From contig NAJO01000003.1 of assembly GCA_002077065.1 (NCBI GenBank), forward strand, positions 1,178,001-1,242,000: 64,000 bases of DNA, in the 5' to 3' direction. The DNA is from Cryoendolithus antarcticus. Taxonomy: Eukaryota > Ascomycota > Dothideomycetes > Cladosporiales > Cladosporiaceae. Made by a program: the position numbers and the translations under genes. The stretch's first letter is position 1. Each line of letters starts with the position of its first letter. The notes beneath the pieces were generated by a model, which saw nothing but the letters and a program-made list of their open reading frames with translations, was not told where the DNA came from and searched no databases. This document shows positions 10,901 to 21,106 of the stretch, one piece after another.

Positions 10901-12789
10901 GCTCTGCTGCTGCCGCAGGCACAGAGGCCATGTCGAAGACCTCGTCATCAGTCGGCTCTGGCTTGATATCAATCGCGCTGACAAAGTCGTCAACAGACTT
11001 GCGCTTCTGCAGATAGGTCTCGCTAGTCTCCCTGCTGTTCTCGCGTGAAGGAATTGGCTCATCAGGATCCATCTTTGCCAGCTCAGCATACGAGGGCCGA
11101 ACATCGCGCTGCTCGTCGACAAGCTCTGAGACATCGCCTTCGCTGTCCTCATCGTCGAAGTCATACTTCGTGTTTCTAACCTTGCGAAGTATGCTCTCAC
11201 GACTAATGCGTGGTGGCGCGTTGGCGAAGTCTTGCAAATCGCCGACCAGGGAGTCCTCCTCAACCTCCGCTTCACGTACACGGACTTTGAGGTCCATGCG
11301 CTCGCCGCTGTCGAGATTCGTGATGCTGAACTCCTCCGGCTCCGCATGCTCTGCCAGCATTGGTTTGGCGGCAGAGACACTTCCACGACGAGCCTCGGGT
11401 CTCATAAGCTCCAAGCGGTCCTGTAGCGTGAGCGAAGAGCTGCGTGTCATCTGCAGGATCTCCTCCTTGCTGCAAGAAGCACGCTTGAGAGGCGAAGGCG
11501 GGCTGTGTACGGCCAGAGATGCTCGCTCAGCAGTCGCAGCCAGGCTCGTAGAGTTGCGGCGCGCAGTAGAGGGAATACCAGGGATTGGCGGTAGTGGACG
11601 CGCCTCGCCATCAGATGTTACGCTCTCGGATCGACCAAGAATGGGTCGCTGAGAATGTGTTGCTGGGCTGTCAAACACATCGTCCTCGTCATCAATAAGA
11701 TCCATGCGCGCCTCCTCAGGTGACATCCTCGCCCAGTGTTCGGGCAGTACCACGGGCGTCTTATCCGCATTCTCCAAGTCTTCGTCAAAGCTGTCGTCTC
11801 CACCAACCTCGGCGGAGCTACCGCGCTCAAAGCTCACATCTTGATCATAGACGTCATCGGAATCCCAGCTGGCCTCACGCGAGCCATTCGAAGCCGCGAC
11901 AGAGGGCTCGGGTGTCTGCTGCTCGTACTCGTTGACCTCGGGCGGGTCGGCGTGGAATGTGACGCTCTTGTGGTGACGGTGCAACGCGCGTGGAGTAGAC
12001 GAGCGCTCATCGTCCCAGACGCTGATGTCGTTCTCGGTCCCGTCTTGCGATTGCAGTCCGTACTGGCTGGCGCGCAGGGCAGACTTCGTTGGAGACGGAG
12101 AGCCCTGCTTCTCCGGGGATGGTGGGAGCGCAGTCGCGATAGCGAGCTTGGTGGGACTGAGTATAGGCACATTGATCTCGGTCTCGGAGCGCTTGTGTCC
12201 ATGTCCCGATTTGCGCAGAGGACTGTTCTCCTTCCTCATTGAATCAAAGCGTGTGAAGCTGTTCTGAATGAACTGCTGGCTCATGGGCCTGTTCGCGACG
12301 GGCCTCTCGACAATAGGCAGGCTATCGGGATCGTAGACGTCCTTTGACTCCAGCGCGAATATCTTACTGTTCTTGACTCGGCTGGCAGATTGCAGCTTCT
12401 CGATGCTTGCGCGTCTCCTCGGTGATAGTCCTGGTGATGGCGAACGATCGGGCGCATCGTTTCCGTCTAGTTTCCCGGTTGCCATCGTATGGAGTGGTGA
12501 CCAGAAGTCGCGTGGGGAAGGCTTCGTGCTGTTAGGCGACGCATTCTCCACATAAGGCGAGGATTCGCGAGAGACGATCATCTTCTGGACGCGCGCATCA
12601 GTCCTGCTCTGCATAAAGATACGCTCGCAGGGTACTCACCCTCGTCGCCTGATTATAAGAAGGCGAGTTCCTCCTCATCGACCCCGAGCTGATCTCAGCC
12701 AGCGGCCTGGCAGTCGCGGCCATCTTCTTCTCTGGCGACGAGCCCGGCGTCGTCTTGCTAATGCGCAATGGCTGAACCTGGCGCACCAT
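7924..12789 (-). CDS. BUD4: Bud4/anillin-like septin-organising protein with PH domain
   Basis: Three exons (12789-12640, 12584-8604, 8547-7924) encode about 1584 residues. Most of the protein is disordered and rich in Ser, Pro and acidic residues with many SP/TP sites. The diagnostic part is C-terminal: an anillin-homology segment with 'GRLFVKVVGVKNLDLPMP', 'CVTTAPLELGKTAPIGQEF' and 'LEFQLTLNTKLPPK', then a PH domain beginning near 'HWRRRFFTLSGPRLTAYHEH', created by splicing of intron 2 (8603-8548). Intron 1 is taken as 12639-12585 (55 bp), because this uses the branch-like ACTGAT and a CCAG acceptor; the nearer acceptor would make an implausible 31-bp intron. Bud4 marks septation sites and stabilises septin rings in filamentous fungi. 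A CACGTG lies 19 bp upstream of the ATG. Confidence 0.88.
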
Positions 12790-13225
12790 TGTGAGTATAT
12801 TGTACGGCACGTGAGCAGAACACTCGAGGTGAGGTGTCTCATACAGTGTCCATTGCCTCTCAGTATGCCCAAATGCACGGGTAGCGGGTTTGTTGCGGAA
12901 TGCGCGCTTGTCCTTCCTGAGAACAAGACGCGGTAGCGCAGTAGTAGAGAAGTGAAGTTGCAGCGAAGAGTACGCGACTATGTCATGATAGTATGTGAGC
13001 GACCGTTGACAACGTGCGCGAAAAGGTTTGCCAGAGGGAAGATGTAGCCAACGGATATCAATGGATGTATCGCAAGTTCGAGGTGGGTGTTTTGGCCTGG
13101 TGGAGCAAGAAAGCAGCCGGCGCTAAACCTGTTTGGGTGGACACGATCACTATGGCAACCACGATGGTCATGTCACGTGCTCCTGAATGCCTGCCGTTAT
13201 ATCGTTCATGGAACTTCATGTAAGC
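12790..13225. other. intergenic region, BUD4 promoter side
   Basis: 436 bp between the BUD4 start and the SIN1 stop. Two CACGTG E-box cores are visible (12808-12813 and 13174-13179), candidate Cbf1/bHLH sites. No ORF is convincing. Confidence 0.4.
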
Positions 13226-15757
13226 TCATTCATCATCCCTCCCCACCTCTCCCATCCCCACCCCACGCCTTACATCCTCCACAATCCGCTCCGCCTCCTC
13301 CTTTCCCTCAGCCTCAAAATCATACCTCTTCGTCTCCCTCTCCCTATATACCAGCACCCTCACAACCTTCGGATGCTTCCTACTACACTTCACCCCAACT
13401 ACAGAACTCATGTGGATATTCGTTACTTTGCCCGGCTGCTCCCCGGGCTCAGAATTACCTGGTCCGGGCAAGATCTGCAGGTACTCAGGCGTTATCACTA
13501 GAGTACGGGGATGCGAGCCGGAGAACGAGAGGGGCAGTTTGCGGAGGACGTTGTACCTATGCCCAATGCCGGACGTGGGAGCCAGAGTGAGGTTGGCGAG
13601 AGATGCAGTGGCGTGTAGGGTTTGGTGATGCTGGGGCTGGGGCTGCAGGACGCCGAAGCCTTTCCTTCGTTTGGCTTCTTTTGCTGTTGGGGGAGTGTTG
13701 GGCACAAGCTCGAGAGGTGCGTTTGGTGAGCTTGAGCCGGGACTACCGGAGAGGCCGAATTCGAAGATACCGACGCCCCCGAAGCGACGGCGCACGAGGT
13801 CAAGGTGTAAGGCTGAGCCGAGCGCTTCGACTGTGCGGTCTGAGGGCGCGACTGTCTGGGTGCCGCGGACTTTGAGCACATACAGTGCCTTGTCCAGACG
13901 AAGCCTAGCGCATGCGATGTCGAACAGTTCGGCGATGTAGGTGTCTGCTGTTGTTTGTAAGAGAAGAGTGGTGGTTTGGAAGGACTGAGTATCGGTGAAG
14001 TGGACCGTGATTGTCGTTGGGGCGCCGGTGCGGGGCGTAGAGGTTGCTGTAGGCGCTTGCGGCGCGTCGAGCAGTGTGGAATCTTTTCGAATCGCTGCTT
14101 TGGCCAAGGCGAATGAAGGACCGGTGATGGGGTTGCGATTCGGGATGAGGCTGGGAGCTGCGGGAGGTGGCATGCTCTCGGAGGGTAGAGTAGGGGTAGG
14201 TATTGGAGTTGGCACTCCTCGGACTGGCAAAGCTGGAGCAGGTGCAATAGACTCTGCTTCGTCGTCGTCATCGCCATCCGCGCGCACGAGACCGAACTCA
14301 TCCCATGGCTTGTCTCTTGCTCTTCGCTGAGGTGGCCTGTTGTTGTTGCTCGTGAAGTCTGTGACGAGCTTTGCTCGGTCAAGAGCTGAAAAATCCATCT
14401 CCACCTCGCCATCATCAACCATGCGCAGTTCCCAGCGTCCGATCTTCTGATCAATCGGCTTCAGAACAGGCTTGCCCTCTTCCTCTTCATAGCGATACAA
14501 AGCCAACCCGATGAGGTCGCTGACTGTGGGTGGCCCAGCATCAGATGGCAGCGTCCGACGGATCGGTACTTCCAATGGTTCCGAGGGCTTATCAGAGAAC
14601 GGGTAGTAGATCTTGATCCATAGAGGACTTGCTTCGCCCTTGCCAGATAGCTGGGCGTGTTTCTGAAAAGGCTTCTCGTCTGTCGCAGTACCGCTGTCAC
14701 CCTTGAGTCCTATGGTCAGTAGGCTACGAGGAGGCACAGTGCTCATCGGCCGGTTAGATGGCAGTCGTGGCAGTTTCGGAAGAGAATCTTTCGAATTCTT
14801 CCGAGGCGAAGAGTGTGTAGGCGTAATCGCAGGAGGCACATTCAAGTCATACTGTGGAGGTGACGAGGTAGTCGCTACATGGCCACCCAGTAGATTAGGT
14901 GACGGCACAGCAATGTCGTCTCCGTCATACTCATCACTCAAGTCACTAGCTTCAGCAACCTCTTCATCCTCCTCATCGTCTAGCTCAGGATCATTGGGAT
15001 CCTCTTCCGTAATTGGCGTTGTACGATCGACAGGCCGACTTCCAGCTCGTGAAGGCGGTTTCCTCTTGAATGCAGTGGAGACGTCCAGCATGTCATTGTC
15101 GCTCGACATCTCCGAGCTGGTAGTCGTGTCTCTCCTTGGCCGCCCCGTGATCGGCTTACTCGCGCTCCCCAGGCTATCAGTCCGCTGCCTGAAACTCGGA
15201 CTGATGACTTTCACCTCCGGCCCACCAACCTCCAAGCGATCACTGGTCGGTCTCTCAGGCTTTCTCTCCTTGATCGACGGGCTGCTACCCTCTCTCCTCC
15301 TGACCGGCATCTTAGCAAATCTTACACTCTGCGCAGCCGTGTCCTCGTCCTCGCTATCGTCGCTCAAGTCGCTCGAGTCATCTTCCTCACCCTCCCGTTC
15401 CTTCTGCCTTCGTCGTCTTCTCTCGTTCTCGCCCAATACACCTGCGTTGATCGTATCCTCGCTCCCTCTGTGACCTGTCACGAGTCCGCCATGTGTTTCC
15501 TCTGGGCTATCCACGAGTGCTGCTTGTCGAGTGGGTCGGGAGAAGTAGTCTGCGGCTCCTGTAGTCGGGATTGGGGGGCTGTAGCACCGTTTCATTGCTG
15601 CGGTGTCCGGAAGCCAGCCGGCCGCGCGGAAGGCGGGTTCATGGAGTACAGAGGTCGGGAGTGTGATCAGGCGTTCGGCGACGCCGTCTGGGTTGGTGTT
15701 CAGATAGGCAAGGCGGAGATTGTAGATCGTGAAGTCTTGATTGAGAAGGAGAGACAT
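13226..15757 (-). CDS. AVO1: TORC2 subunit Avo1/Sin1
   Basis: 843 residues, single exon, starting at the ATG of 'MSLLLNQDFTIYNLRLAYL'; upstream in-frame codons add no family sequence. The N-terminal block is typical of fungal Sin1. After a long Ser/acidic linker, the CRIM domain starts near residue 380 ('SPLWIKIYYPFSDKPSEPLE') and runs to about 490. A Ras-binding-like domain follows (about 580-660, 'TITVHFTDTQSFQTTTLLLQ'), then a C-terminal PH domain (about 720-840, 'YNVLRKLPLSFSGSHPRTLV'). In known TORC2, the CRIM domain recruits AGC kinases such as Ypk/Gad8, and the PH domain binds membrane phosphoinositides. Head-to-head with the PRCC-domain gene across 223 bp. Confidence 0.9.
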   Translation of the reverse strand: MSLLLNQDFTIYNLRLAYLNTNPDGVAERLITLPTSVLHEPAFRAAGWLPDTAAMKRCYSPPIPTTGAADYFSRPTRQAALVDSPEETHGGLVTGHRGSEDTINAGVLGENERRRRRQKEREGEEDDSSDLSDDSEDEDTAAQSVRFAKMPVRRREGSSPSIKERKPERPTSDRLEVGGPEVKVISPSFRQRTDSLGSASKPITGRPRRDTTTSSEMSSDNDMLDVSTAFKRKPPSRAGSRPVDRTTPITEEDPNDPELDDEEDEEVAEASDLSDEYDGDDIAVPSPNLLGGHVATTSSPPQYDLNVPPAITPTHSSPRKNSKDSLPKLPRLPSNRPMSTVPPRSLLTIGLKGDSGTATDEKPFQKHAQLSGKGEASPLWIKIYYPFSDKPSEPLEVPIRRTLPSDAGPPTVSDLIGLALYRYEEEEGKPVLKPIDQKIGRWELRMVDDGEVEMDFSALDRAKLVTDFTSNNNRPPQRRARDKPWDEFGLVRADGDDDDEAESIAPAPALPVRGVPTPIPTPTLPSESMPPPAAPSLIPNRNPITGPSFALAKAAIRKDSTLLDAPQAPTATSTPRTGAPTTITVHFTDTQSFQTTTLLLQTTADTYIAELFDIACARLRLDKALYVLKVRGTQTVAPSDRTVEALGSALHLDLVRRRFGGVGIFEFGLSGSPGSSSPNAPLELVPNTPPTAKEAKRRKGFGVLQPQPQHHQTLHATASLANLTLAPTSGIGHRYNVLRKLPLSFSGSHPRTLVITPEYLQILPGPGNSEPGEQPGKVTNIHMSSVVGVKCSRKHPKVVRVLVYRERETKRYDFEAEGKEEAERIVEDVRRGVGMGEVGRDDE

Positions 15758-15980
15758 GGTGAGTAATGTGTATGGCCGACCAGACCAGCTGGCAGATGCT
15801 GCTACATGGCGATGTTGTTGCACAAAGAGAGTGGTAGTTAATGCACGTAGTGTGGGGTGCGTGGGGAAGTGGAGCTGCGATAAGAGGTGACGATCTGGGC
15901 GCGAGTCAGTCTATCAACTTCAAGATCTCGTTGGTCTCAGCAATGCCTCGACACAGTGAGACTGTACACTGTCCACAGCT
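15758..15980. promoter_or_regulatory. shared divergent promoter SIN1/PRCC
   Basis: 223 bp between divergent start codons. No recognised element. Promoter role is inferred from position. Confidence 0.4.
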
Positions 15981-17078
15981 ATGGCACTCGTCGCCTACTC
16001 TGACAGCGAGACGTCCGATTCCGAGCCCGCGACAGCACCCGCGAAGGTAGCCCCGGCACCAACAGCGCCGCCAGCCAAGTTTGCAACTAAAAGAGGAGCA
16101 CGGAAGAAGATCACATTCGAGCTACCGAGCATCAAAGCAGAGCCCGGACAGTCGCAGGGTTCAGAAGAGCCGGTCGCCAAGAAGGTGAAGACGAGCGGGT
16201 CGTTCACGGGCTTCAATAGCTTGCTGCCACCACCCACGCGCACATCTCAGGGCAACGCGCCAAAGCCAGGCGTCAGCTTGAGAACGAGCTCGGAAGCTGC
16301 GTTCAGTCGAGCGCCGCCGCCGAGGACAGAGGGGAGCGAGGATATTGGAGGGTACGACGATGCGGGTGAAGATGGTGGACCAGCAGTACCTGCCGCAGCA
16401 GCGGACGATGACCCAGCCAAGGAGCCAGCAGAAGTCAAGACCACTGGAAAGGCCACAAGATTCATGCCGCTAAGTGTGGCGAATGCCAAGAAGAAAAAGA
16501 AACCTATGCCTGCGCCTGCACAGAAGCCCGATCCTCCAGCCGAAGACACGACACCACGCAGCACGCCAAAAGACCCCGACCCTCCGACCTCAGCACCAAG
16601 CTCCCAACCTAAACCCTCGCTCTTCTCAATCACACGTTCAGAAGACATCGCAGTACCCTCACCGCAGCCCATGGGCTTCTATACTCCCGAGTTCTCGACA
16701 CCCTCAAGCATAGAGGCACCCAACGCCCCCGAACCAACCAGCGAACCCGCCCCCCTCACAAACGCAAACACGCTCTCCGACATAGCCTCAGACATGAACC
16801 TCACGCCCGCGCAACGCCGACAGCTTTTCGGCCGGCACGGCGCGCCGGAAACTCTTACAGTCACGCACTTCAATATGGATGCCGAGTACGCTAGTAATCG
16901 GGAGTTGCTGGAGAAGGGCGAAGCGGTGCAGCATCGTGCTGTGAAAGCTGTGGCGCCGGGGAAACATAGTCTGCAGCAGCTGGTGAATAATGTGAAGAGT
17001 CAAGGGGAGGCGTTGGAGGATAAGTGGGCTGAGGGAAGGAGGAATAGGGGAGAGGCGGGGAGTAAGTATGGCTTCTAA
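15981..17078 (+). CDS. PRCC C-terminal-domain protein, splicing/mitotic-checkpoint related
   Basis: 365 residues, single exon. The N-terminus 'MALVAYSDSETSDSEP' and the disordered, Pro/Ala/Lys-rich body (basic run 'KKKKKP' near residue 172) resemble PRCC family members. The conserved C-terminal block from about residue 290 ('NMDAEYASNRELLEKGE', 'KHSLQQLVNNVKSQGEALED', ending 'RGEAGSKYGF') is the diagnostic part. Human PRCC binds MAD2B and associates with splicing factors; the fungal role is less defined. Its stop codon is only 21 bp from the convergent reductase stop. Confidence 0.8.
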   Translation: MALVAYSDSETSDSEPATAPAKVAPAPTAPPAKFATKRGARKKITFELPSIKAEPGQSQGSEEPVAKKVKTSGSFTGFNSLLPPPTRTSQGNAPKPGVSLRTSSEAAFSRAPPPRTEGSEDIGGYDDAGEDGGPAVPAAAADDDPAKEPAEVKTTGKATRFMPLSVANAKKKKKPMPAPAQKPDPPAEDTTPRSTPKDPDPPTSAPSSQPKPSLFSITRSEDIAVPSPQPMGFYTPEFSTPSSIEAPNAPEPTSEPAPLTNANTLSDIASDMNLTPAQRRQLFGRHGAPETLTVTHFNMDAEYASNRELLEKGEAVQHRAVKAVAPGKHSLQQLVNNVKSQGEALEDKWAEGRRNRGEAGSKYGF

Positions 17079-17099
17079 GCCGTTTGTGTACGTCCAAGA

Positions 17100-18125
17100 T
17101 TAAAGTTTACTGCTCTTTGCTGCCTCTCTGTTCTCTTGTGCCATTCGAAGTAGGGCGTACATGCTCTGACATCGCGGCATTTCTACGCCTTTCTCGCGGG
17201 CGAGGCGGACTGCGTTGCCTAGGATGACTTCGAGTTCCATTCGCTTGCCCTCGGACCAGTCGATAGCCATACTCGGCTTGCTGCCACTGCTGTTCTTCCT
17301 CGTGCTCTCAAGCACCTTCTCAGCAGGCGCAAGCTTCGTAGGCAGCGGCTTGCCGAGCACCTTCGGCGCAGTCTCGAGGACCTCGTTCATGACGCCTAGT
17401 AAATGCCGACTCAGCTCAGAATCCGAAGACATGGCTTGGTTTCCGCTGCCGCCCGACAGCACCGAGGAGGGGTTCATAGCAGCGTTGATAGCAAGCTTAT
17501 GCCACCTCACGAACTGCAAGCCAGCGTGATCATACACTTCCGCATCGTTGATACCGCCTTGCTTCAACATCTCCACGAACGCCATTCCCTTCGTCTCTGC
17601 CTCGGCATCACTACTCTTCGTCCCCTCGCCACCAGCGTCCAGATGCGGTAAGTACGGTCCAACAGAGATCCGCGTCCAGCGATTATGTTTGATCACGCCG
17701 TGCTCCGGCTGCGCAGCACTCACAATCGTCACAGCACTCAGCACCGTCGCTCCCGGAAACCGCTGGAGGTAAGGCGCCTCAACCCCAATCCCATTCTGCA
17801 CCAACACCACCGCTGTCCCATCCCCAACCAACCCCTCAAGTAACTCCGAGTCATCACTAACATCCGGCAACGCCTTCGTGCTCACGAGTAAATAATCCCA
17901 ATGCACTTTCGCGTTCCTAGCTTCGGCCGGAGAGGCAAAGGTATGCTCGGGGCGGAAGGTGTAATCTGGGAATTTCGGCGAAGTGACGCGGAACCCGGAC
18001 TGTGCGACGACTTTGTAGTTTGAGCGACAGAGTGCTGAGACGAGGATGTTGGGCGTTGTGGCGAGGCGGGAGCCGTAGAAGGCGCCGACGGCGCCGGCGC
18101 CTACTATGAGGACGCGGGTGGGCAT
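17100..18125 (-). CDS. PanE/ApbA-family 2-dehydropantoate reductase-like protein
   Basis: 341 residues from ATG 18125; the in-frame sequence upstream offers only a GTG. The N-terminus 'RVLIVGAGAVGAFYGSRL' carries the GxGxxG nucleotide loop (9-14) followed by an ApbA-type Rossmann domain. The C-terminal half has the helical ApbA_C features, with 'FVRWHKLAINAAMNPSSVLS' and a late 'KPSMAIDWSEGKRMELEVIL' segment. Ketopantoate reductases use NADPH to make pantoate for coenzyme A synthesis; fungi carry several paralogues, so true Pan5 function is uncertain. The gene converges on the PRCC-domain gene with a very short gap. Confidence 0.82.
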   Translation of the reverse strand: MPTRVLIVGAGAVGAFYGSRLATTPNILVSALCRSNYKVVAQSGFRVTSPKFPDYTFRPEHTFASPAEARNAKVHWDYLLVSTKALPDVSDDSELLEGLVGDGTAVVLVQNGIGVEAPYLQRFPGATVLSAVTIVSAAQPEHGVIKHNRWTRISVGPYLPHLDAGGEGTKSSDAEAETKGMAFVEMLKQGGINDAEVYDHAGLQFVRWHKLAINAAMNPSSVLSGGSGNQAMSSDSELSRHLLGVMNEVLETAPKVLGKPLPTKLAPAEKVLESTRKNSSGSKPSMAIDWSEGKRMELEVILGNAVRLAREKGVEMPRCQSMYALLRMAQENREAAKSSKL

Positions 18126-18898
18126 TTTTGAGGGTCCTTCCCGGGGTTCAAAGACGAAACGCGATGTACCGCCCACTTGATCGCTTGGAAGACGGTGGAT
18201 TGTAGCCAGTGATTGTGTGCGGATGGGGTTTTAAGATTAATTGCTTCGAGAGGTCATCCGGGGCTATGACAGCTACAGCGGCCAAGGTGGAAGTGCTGGA
18301 GATTCGTCTCGTGAAACTGTCGATTCCGATGAGCTACGGTAAGTCGCGCTGTCTGTTGATCAGATCAGGGTGGTGGATTGCAGGAATGCTTCAGTCAGAT
18401 TGCGATGTCGAAGGAGTGATAGCGAAAGTGTAGCATAAACAATGTACATACCTTACAACCATGAGGTGACGTCCAGTGGCTTCGGCAGTTGCGCCGAGGT
18501 CGATCTGCATCAAGGGCTACACGAATCGGATATACATTGGGATCAGTAGAAGCAGTGAAGAACTCTCAAGGGCGCAAGATCGTAGGGAAGTCGAAACAGA
18601 GGGGGCTTGACGTAGCGCACAAGTCTATCATGTTTCAAGTAAACATCAGATCCCTCCCATCGCTCACAACGAGCGGACCATTTCGACAGATGCAACGCCC
18701 ATATGCACCTAACCCAGCATGAAGCATTGCTTCGTCACCTCCCATCATTCAATGCATAAGTCCTCCATCTCCATCAGCGTTGACTCATTCTGCAATGCTT
18801 CGTCATGCACTCAAAATGCACCACCAGCGCCTTGCTAAGGAAGCGCACCGCAGAATTCTCTCCTCCATCTTCTCATATTCTCATGCAAGCACGCATTA
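18126..18898. other. intergenic region
   Basis: 773 bp between the PanE-like start and the Cdc4-like stop. Small ORFs here show no family features or consistent coding character, and nothing else is recognised. Confidence 0.4.
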
Positions 18899-21106
18899 TC
18901 ATGATGGTCCCGCAGTTTCCTTTCCCTCCCCCTCAACATCCATCAGATCCTCATACCGCGGCCGTTCCCCAAACATAGGCTCAACATAAGGCCTAGGCGC
19001 CGTATCACTCAGCCCTGCCCATCGTCCTGCCGCAAGAAGTGTAGGACTCTCAGGCGGCGGCGCAAAATTCCACACCTCCATCACAGTCCTACCGTTGCGA
19101 CTAGCAAGCACCACAGCTTTCTCTTCCTCGAAGACGACACGCCAGACTGCTTCAGCAGGTGCTCCAAGCTCGCGGACGAGACGACCAGAAGCGAGGTCCC
19201 AGACTTTGACTCGGCCGTCAGAGCCACCGCTGACGATACGCACGTCGTCGAATTGGAGCGATGTGACGCTGTTGTCGTGCGCTGCGAGGCGGTGGATTGC
19301 GCTGTAAGTTTCCAGACTCCAGACACGCACACTCCCGTCCGAACCGCCAGTGACGAGCGTTTCGCCGCGAAGCTGTAGTTGACCGACGAGGGACGTGTGA
19401 CCTTGTAACTGCGCCAGACAACGTCCAGTGTTAGGATCCCAGACACGGACAGAAGTGTCCAGGCTACCTGTGGCGACCCGTCGACCGTCGAACGCGATGG
19501 CGTAGATCTGGCTAAAGTGGCCTTGCAGCGTTCGAAGACAGCGACCTTCGCTGATCGACCAGATGCGGGCTGTGGTGTCGTAGGAGCCCGAGACCACTAG
19601 GTCGCCGGAGATGTCCAAACAGCGGACGCTGGCCTGGTGTCCCACGAGGACGTGCCGGCAGTGACCCTTGGTGATGTCCCAGATCCTCAGCGTGGTATCG
19701 CGGGATCCGGAGATGGCGAGATCGGACTGTCCTGGCCCGCGACCGGGACAAATCTTCAGGCAGCGAACTGTGGAGGTGTGGCCGCGGAGCGTGTAGACTG
19801 CTTGGCCGGTGTTCAGGTCCCAGACACGTACGTCGCGGTCGCAGCCGCCCGAGACGAGAGTGTCGCCAAAGGGTGCCGTGGCCCATACACCCATCACATG
19901 CCCTTGCAAGCAGCGGAGGTGCTCACCAAGCAGGCTGAAGACGTGGATCTTGGCATTGTCGAGGGCGACGATGATGAAGCTTGTGGTCATGTGCAGAGAG
20001 GTCACGACGCCCTGATCAGGCGTGATGGTGTGGCTTGATGTAAGGCCGCCTGATTTCCACGCCTTGGAGATCAGGTGGCGGTGCTTGTAGTGTGCGCGGT
20101 AGCTCATAGCTGCTGGGCGTGGGTTGGCGCGCTTGCTGCTGCTTCGCAATGTGAGTGTTGGTGGGAGTGCGTTTAAGCCAGCTCCCATCGACATGTGTCT
20201 GGTCAAATCAGGCGCACTCGAGGATAGAGGAGCCAATGCGGGGAAGTCTGTCGGGCTGAATCGCGCACCATAAGGGTGGCTCTGCAATGTTTGTGGGTAG
20301 ACTGTAGGCGAGCTGGGTCTTGAACCGCGCCAAGACGATGGTCGTGGTTTGGGCTGCTGTAGGATGTCGTCGCTCATGCGTCGGTATGCATGCTTCTCGC
20401 ACAAGCTCTTCCACGCCATATCGTCACCGACAAGCTCTTTCCATCTTCTGCTCACTTGACTGCTTCTCGCTAAAGTCGTCGCATCATCGACAAATGTCAA
20501 GATCCGCAAGCATAGCTCGTTTGGCAAGGACGAAAACGGATCTCTCTTTAGTCGCGGCGCAACGAATTGCGCCACCCAGCCTAGCGTCGGCCCATCGCAC
20601 ATGTTCAGTAATTCTCCTAGCATCCTTTGCTTTGCCTCATTGTCGAAGTCTGCAAACGTCGCACGCATGTGTCTGTACCCAAACATACTCGCGCTTTCTC
20701 CGCTCGCGTGATCGGCGAGCGAGATTGAGTCCTCCATATCCACCTCGCCGATGTCTTCAGTGACGCCCGCGGTGCTCCAGTCAGGCTGCCCTTGCAGCGG
20801 TCTTGGACTCGGCGCCGGCGTGGGAGGACTCGCTGGTGCAGACGGCAGTGTGTTGCCCGGGATGACGCTCGGGTTCGAGGGTATAGGTATAGGCATTGTG
20901 GGTTCCGAGGGCGAGGTCGTGATCTGTCTGGGTCTTGGGTGTCCGACCGCCGCTTTGCCATGATGTCGAGACTCATAGAAGCGGTTCGCTCTGCTGTGTA
21001 GTTGTGAAGGCATTCGAGTGAGCGCGGCCGACTCATCGTCGGTGGGTGTTGCGTAGTCCATGAGGCTTGACGAGGGTCGGCGTGTCGCCCAGGCCTCGTC
21101 GGCCAT
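18899..21106 (-). CDS. Cdc4/Fbw7-type F-box and WD40-repeat SCF substrate receptor
   Basis: 735 residues, single exon, start 'MADEAWATRRPSSS'. A disordered Pro/Ser N-terminus precedes an F-box around residues 187-240 ('SLPNELCLRILTFVDDATTL', 'SRRWKELVGDDMAWKSLC'). From about 345 there are WD40 repeats with clear GH...WD pairs: 'VSGGCDRDVRVWDL', 'AISGSRDTTLRIWDI', 'VSGSYDTTARIWSI', 'ATGSLDTSVRVWDP', 'VTGGSDGSVRVWSL', 'VSGGSDGRVKVWDL'. The order of repeats and 'LRGHTSTVRCLKI' fit the Cdc4/Pop1/Fbw7 branch, which recruits phosphodegron-bearing cell-cycle proteins to SCF ubiquitin ligase. A Met30/SconB assignment is less likely but cannot be excluded without a tree. Confidence 0.85.
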   Translation of the reverse strand: MADEAWATRRPSSSLMDYATPTDDESAALTRMPSQLHSRANRFYESRHHGKAAVGHPRPRQITTSPSEPTMPIPIPSNPSVIPGNTLPSAPASPPTPAPSPRPLQGQPDWSTAGVTEDIGEVDMEDSISLADHASGESASMFGYRHMRATFADFDNEAKQRMLGELLNMCDGPTLGWVAQFVAPRLKRDPFSSLPNELCLRILTFVDDATTLARSSQVSRRWKELVGDDMAWKSLCEKHAYRRMSDDILQQPKPRPSSWRGSRPSSPTVYPQTLQSHPYGARFSPTDFPALAPLSSSAPDLTRHMSMGAGLNALPPTLTLRSSSKRANPRPAAMSYRAHYKHRHLISKAWKSGGLTSSHTITPDQGVVTSLHMTTSFIIVALDNAKIHVFSLLGEHLRCLQGHVMGVWATAPFGDTLVSGGCDRDVRVWDLNTGQAVYTLRGHTSTVRCLKICPGRGPGQSDLAISGSRDTTLRIWDITKGHCRHVLVGHQASVRCLDISGDLVVSGSYDTTARIWSISEGRCLRTLQGHFSQIYAIAFDGRRVATGSLDTSVRVWDPNTGRCLAQLQGHTSLVGQLQLRGETLVTGGSDGSVRVWSLETYSAIHRLAAHDNSVTSLQFDDVRIVSGGSDGRVKVWDLASGRLVRELGAPAEAVWRVVFEEEKAVVLASRNGRTVMEVWNFAPPPESPTLLAAGRWAGLSDTAPRPYVEPMFGERPRYEDLMDVEGEGKETAGPS

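Noticed and set aside
12585..12639. 31-bp BUD4 intron ending at 12609
   Set aside because: Too short for fungal splicing; the 55-bp version has a branch-like ACTGAT and a CCAG acceptor and also keeps frame.
13498..14454. 318-codon frame on the same strand as SIN1
   Set aside because: Out-of-frame shadow of the CRIM-to-PH region; SIN1 frame carries all domain motifs.
14703..15473. 256-codon Ser-rich frame antisense to SIN1
   Set aside because: Ser runs come from the complement of acidic/Ser codons in the SIN1 linker.
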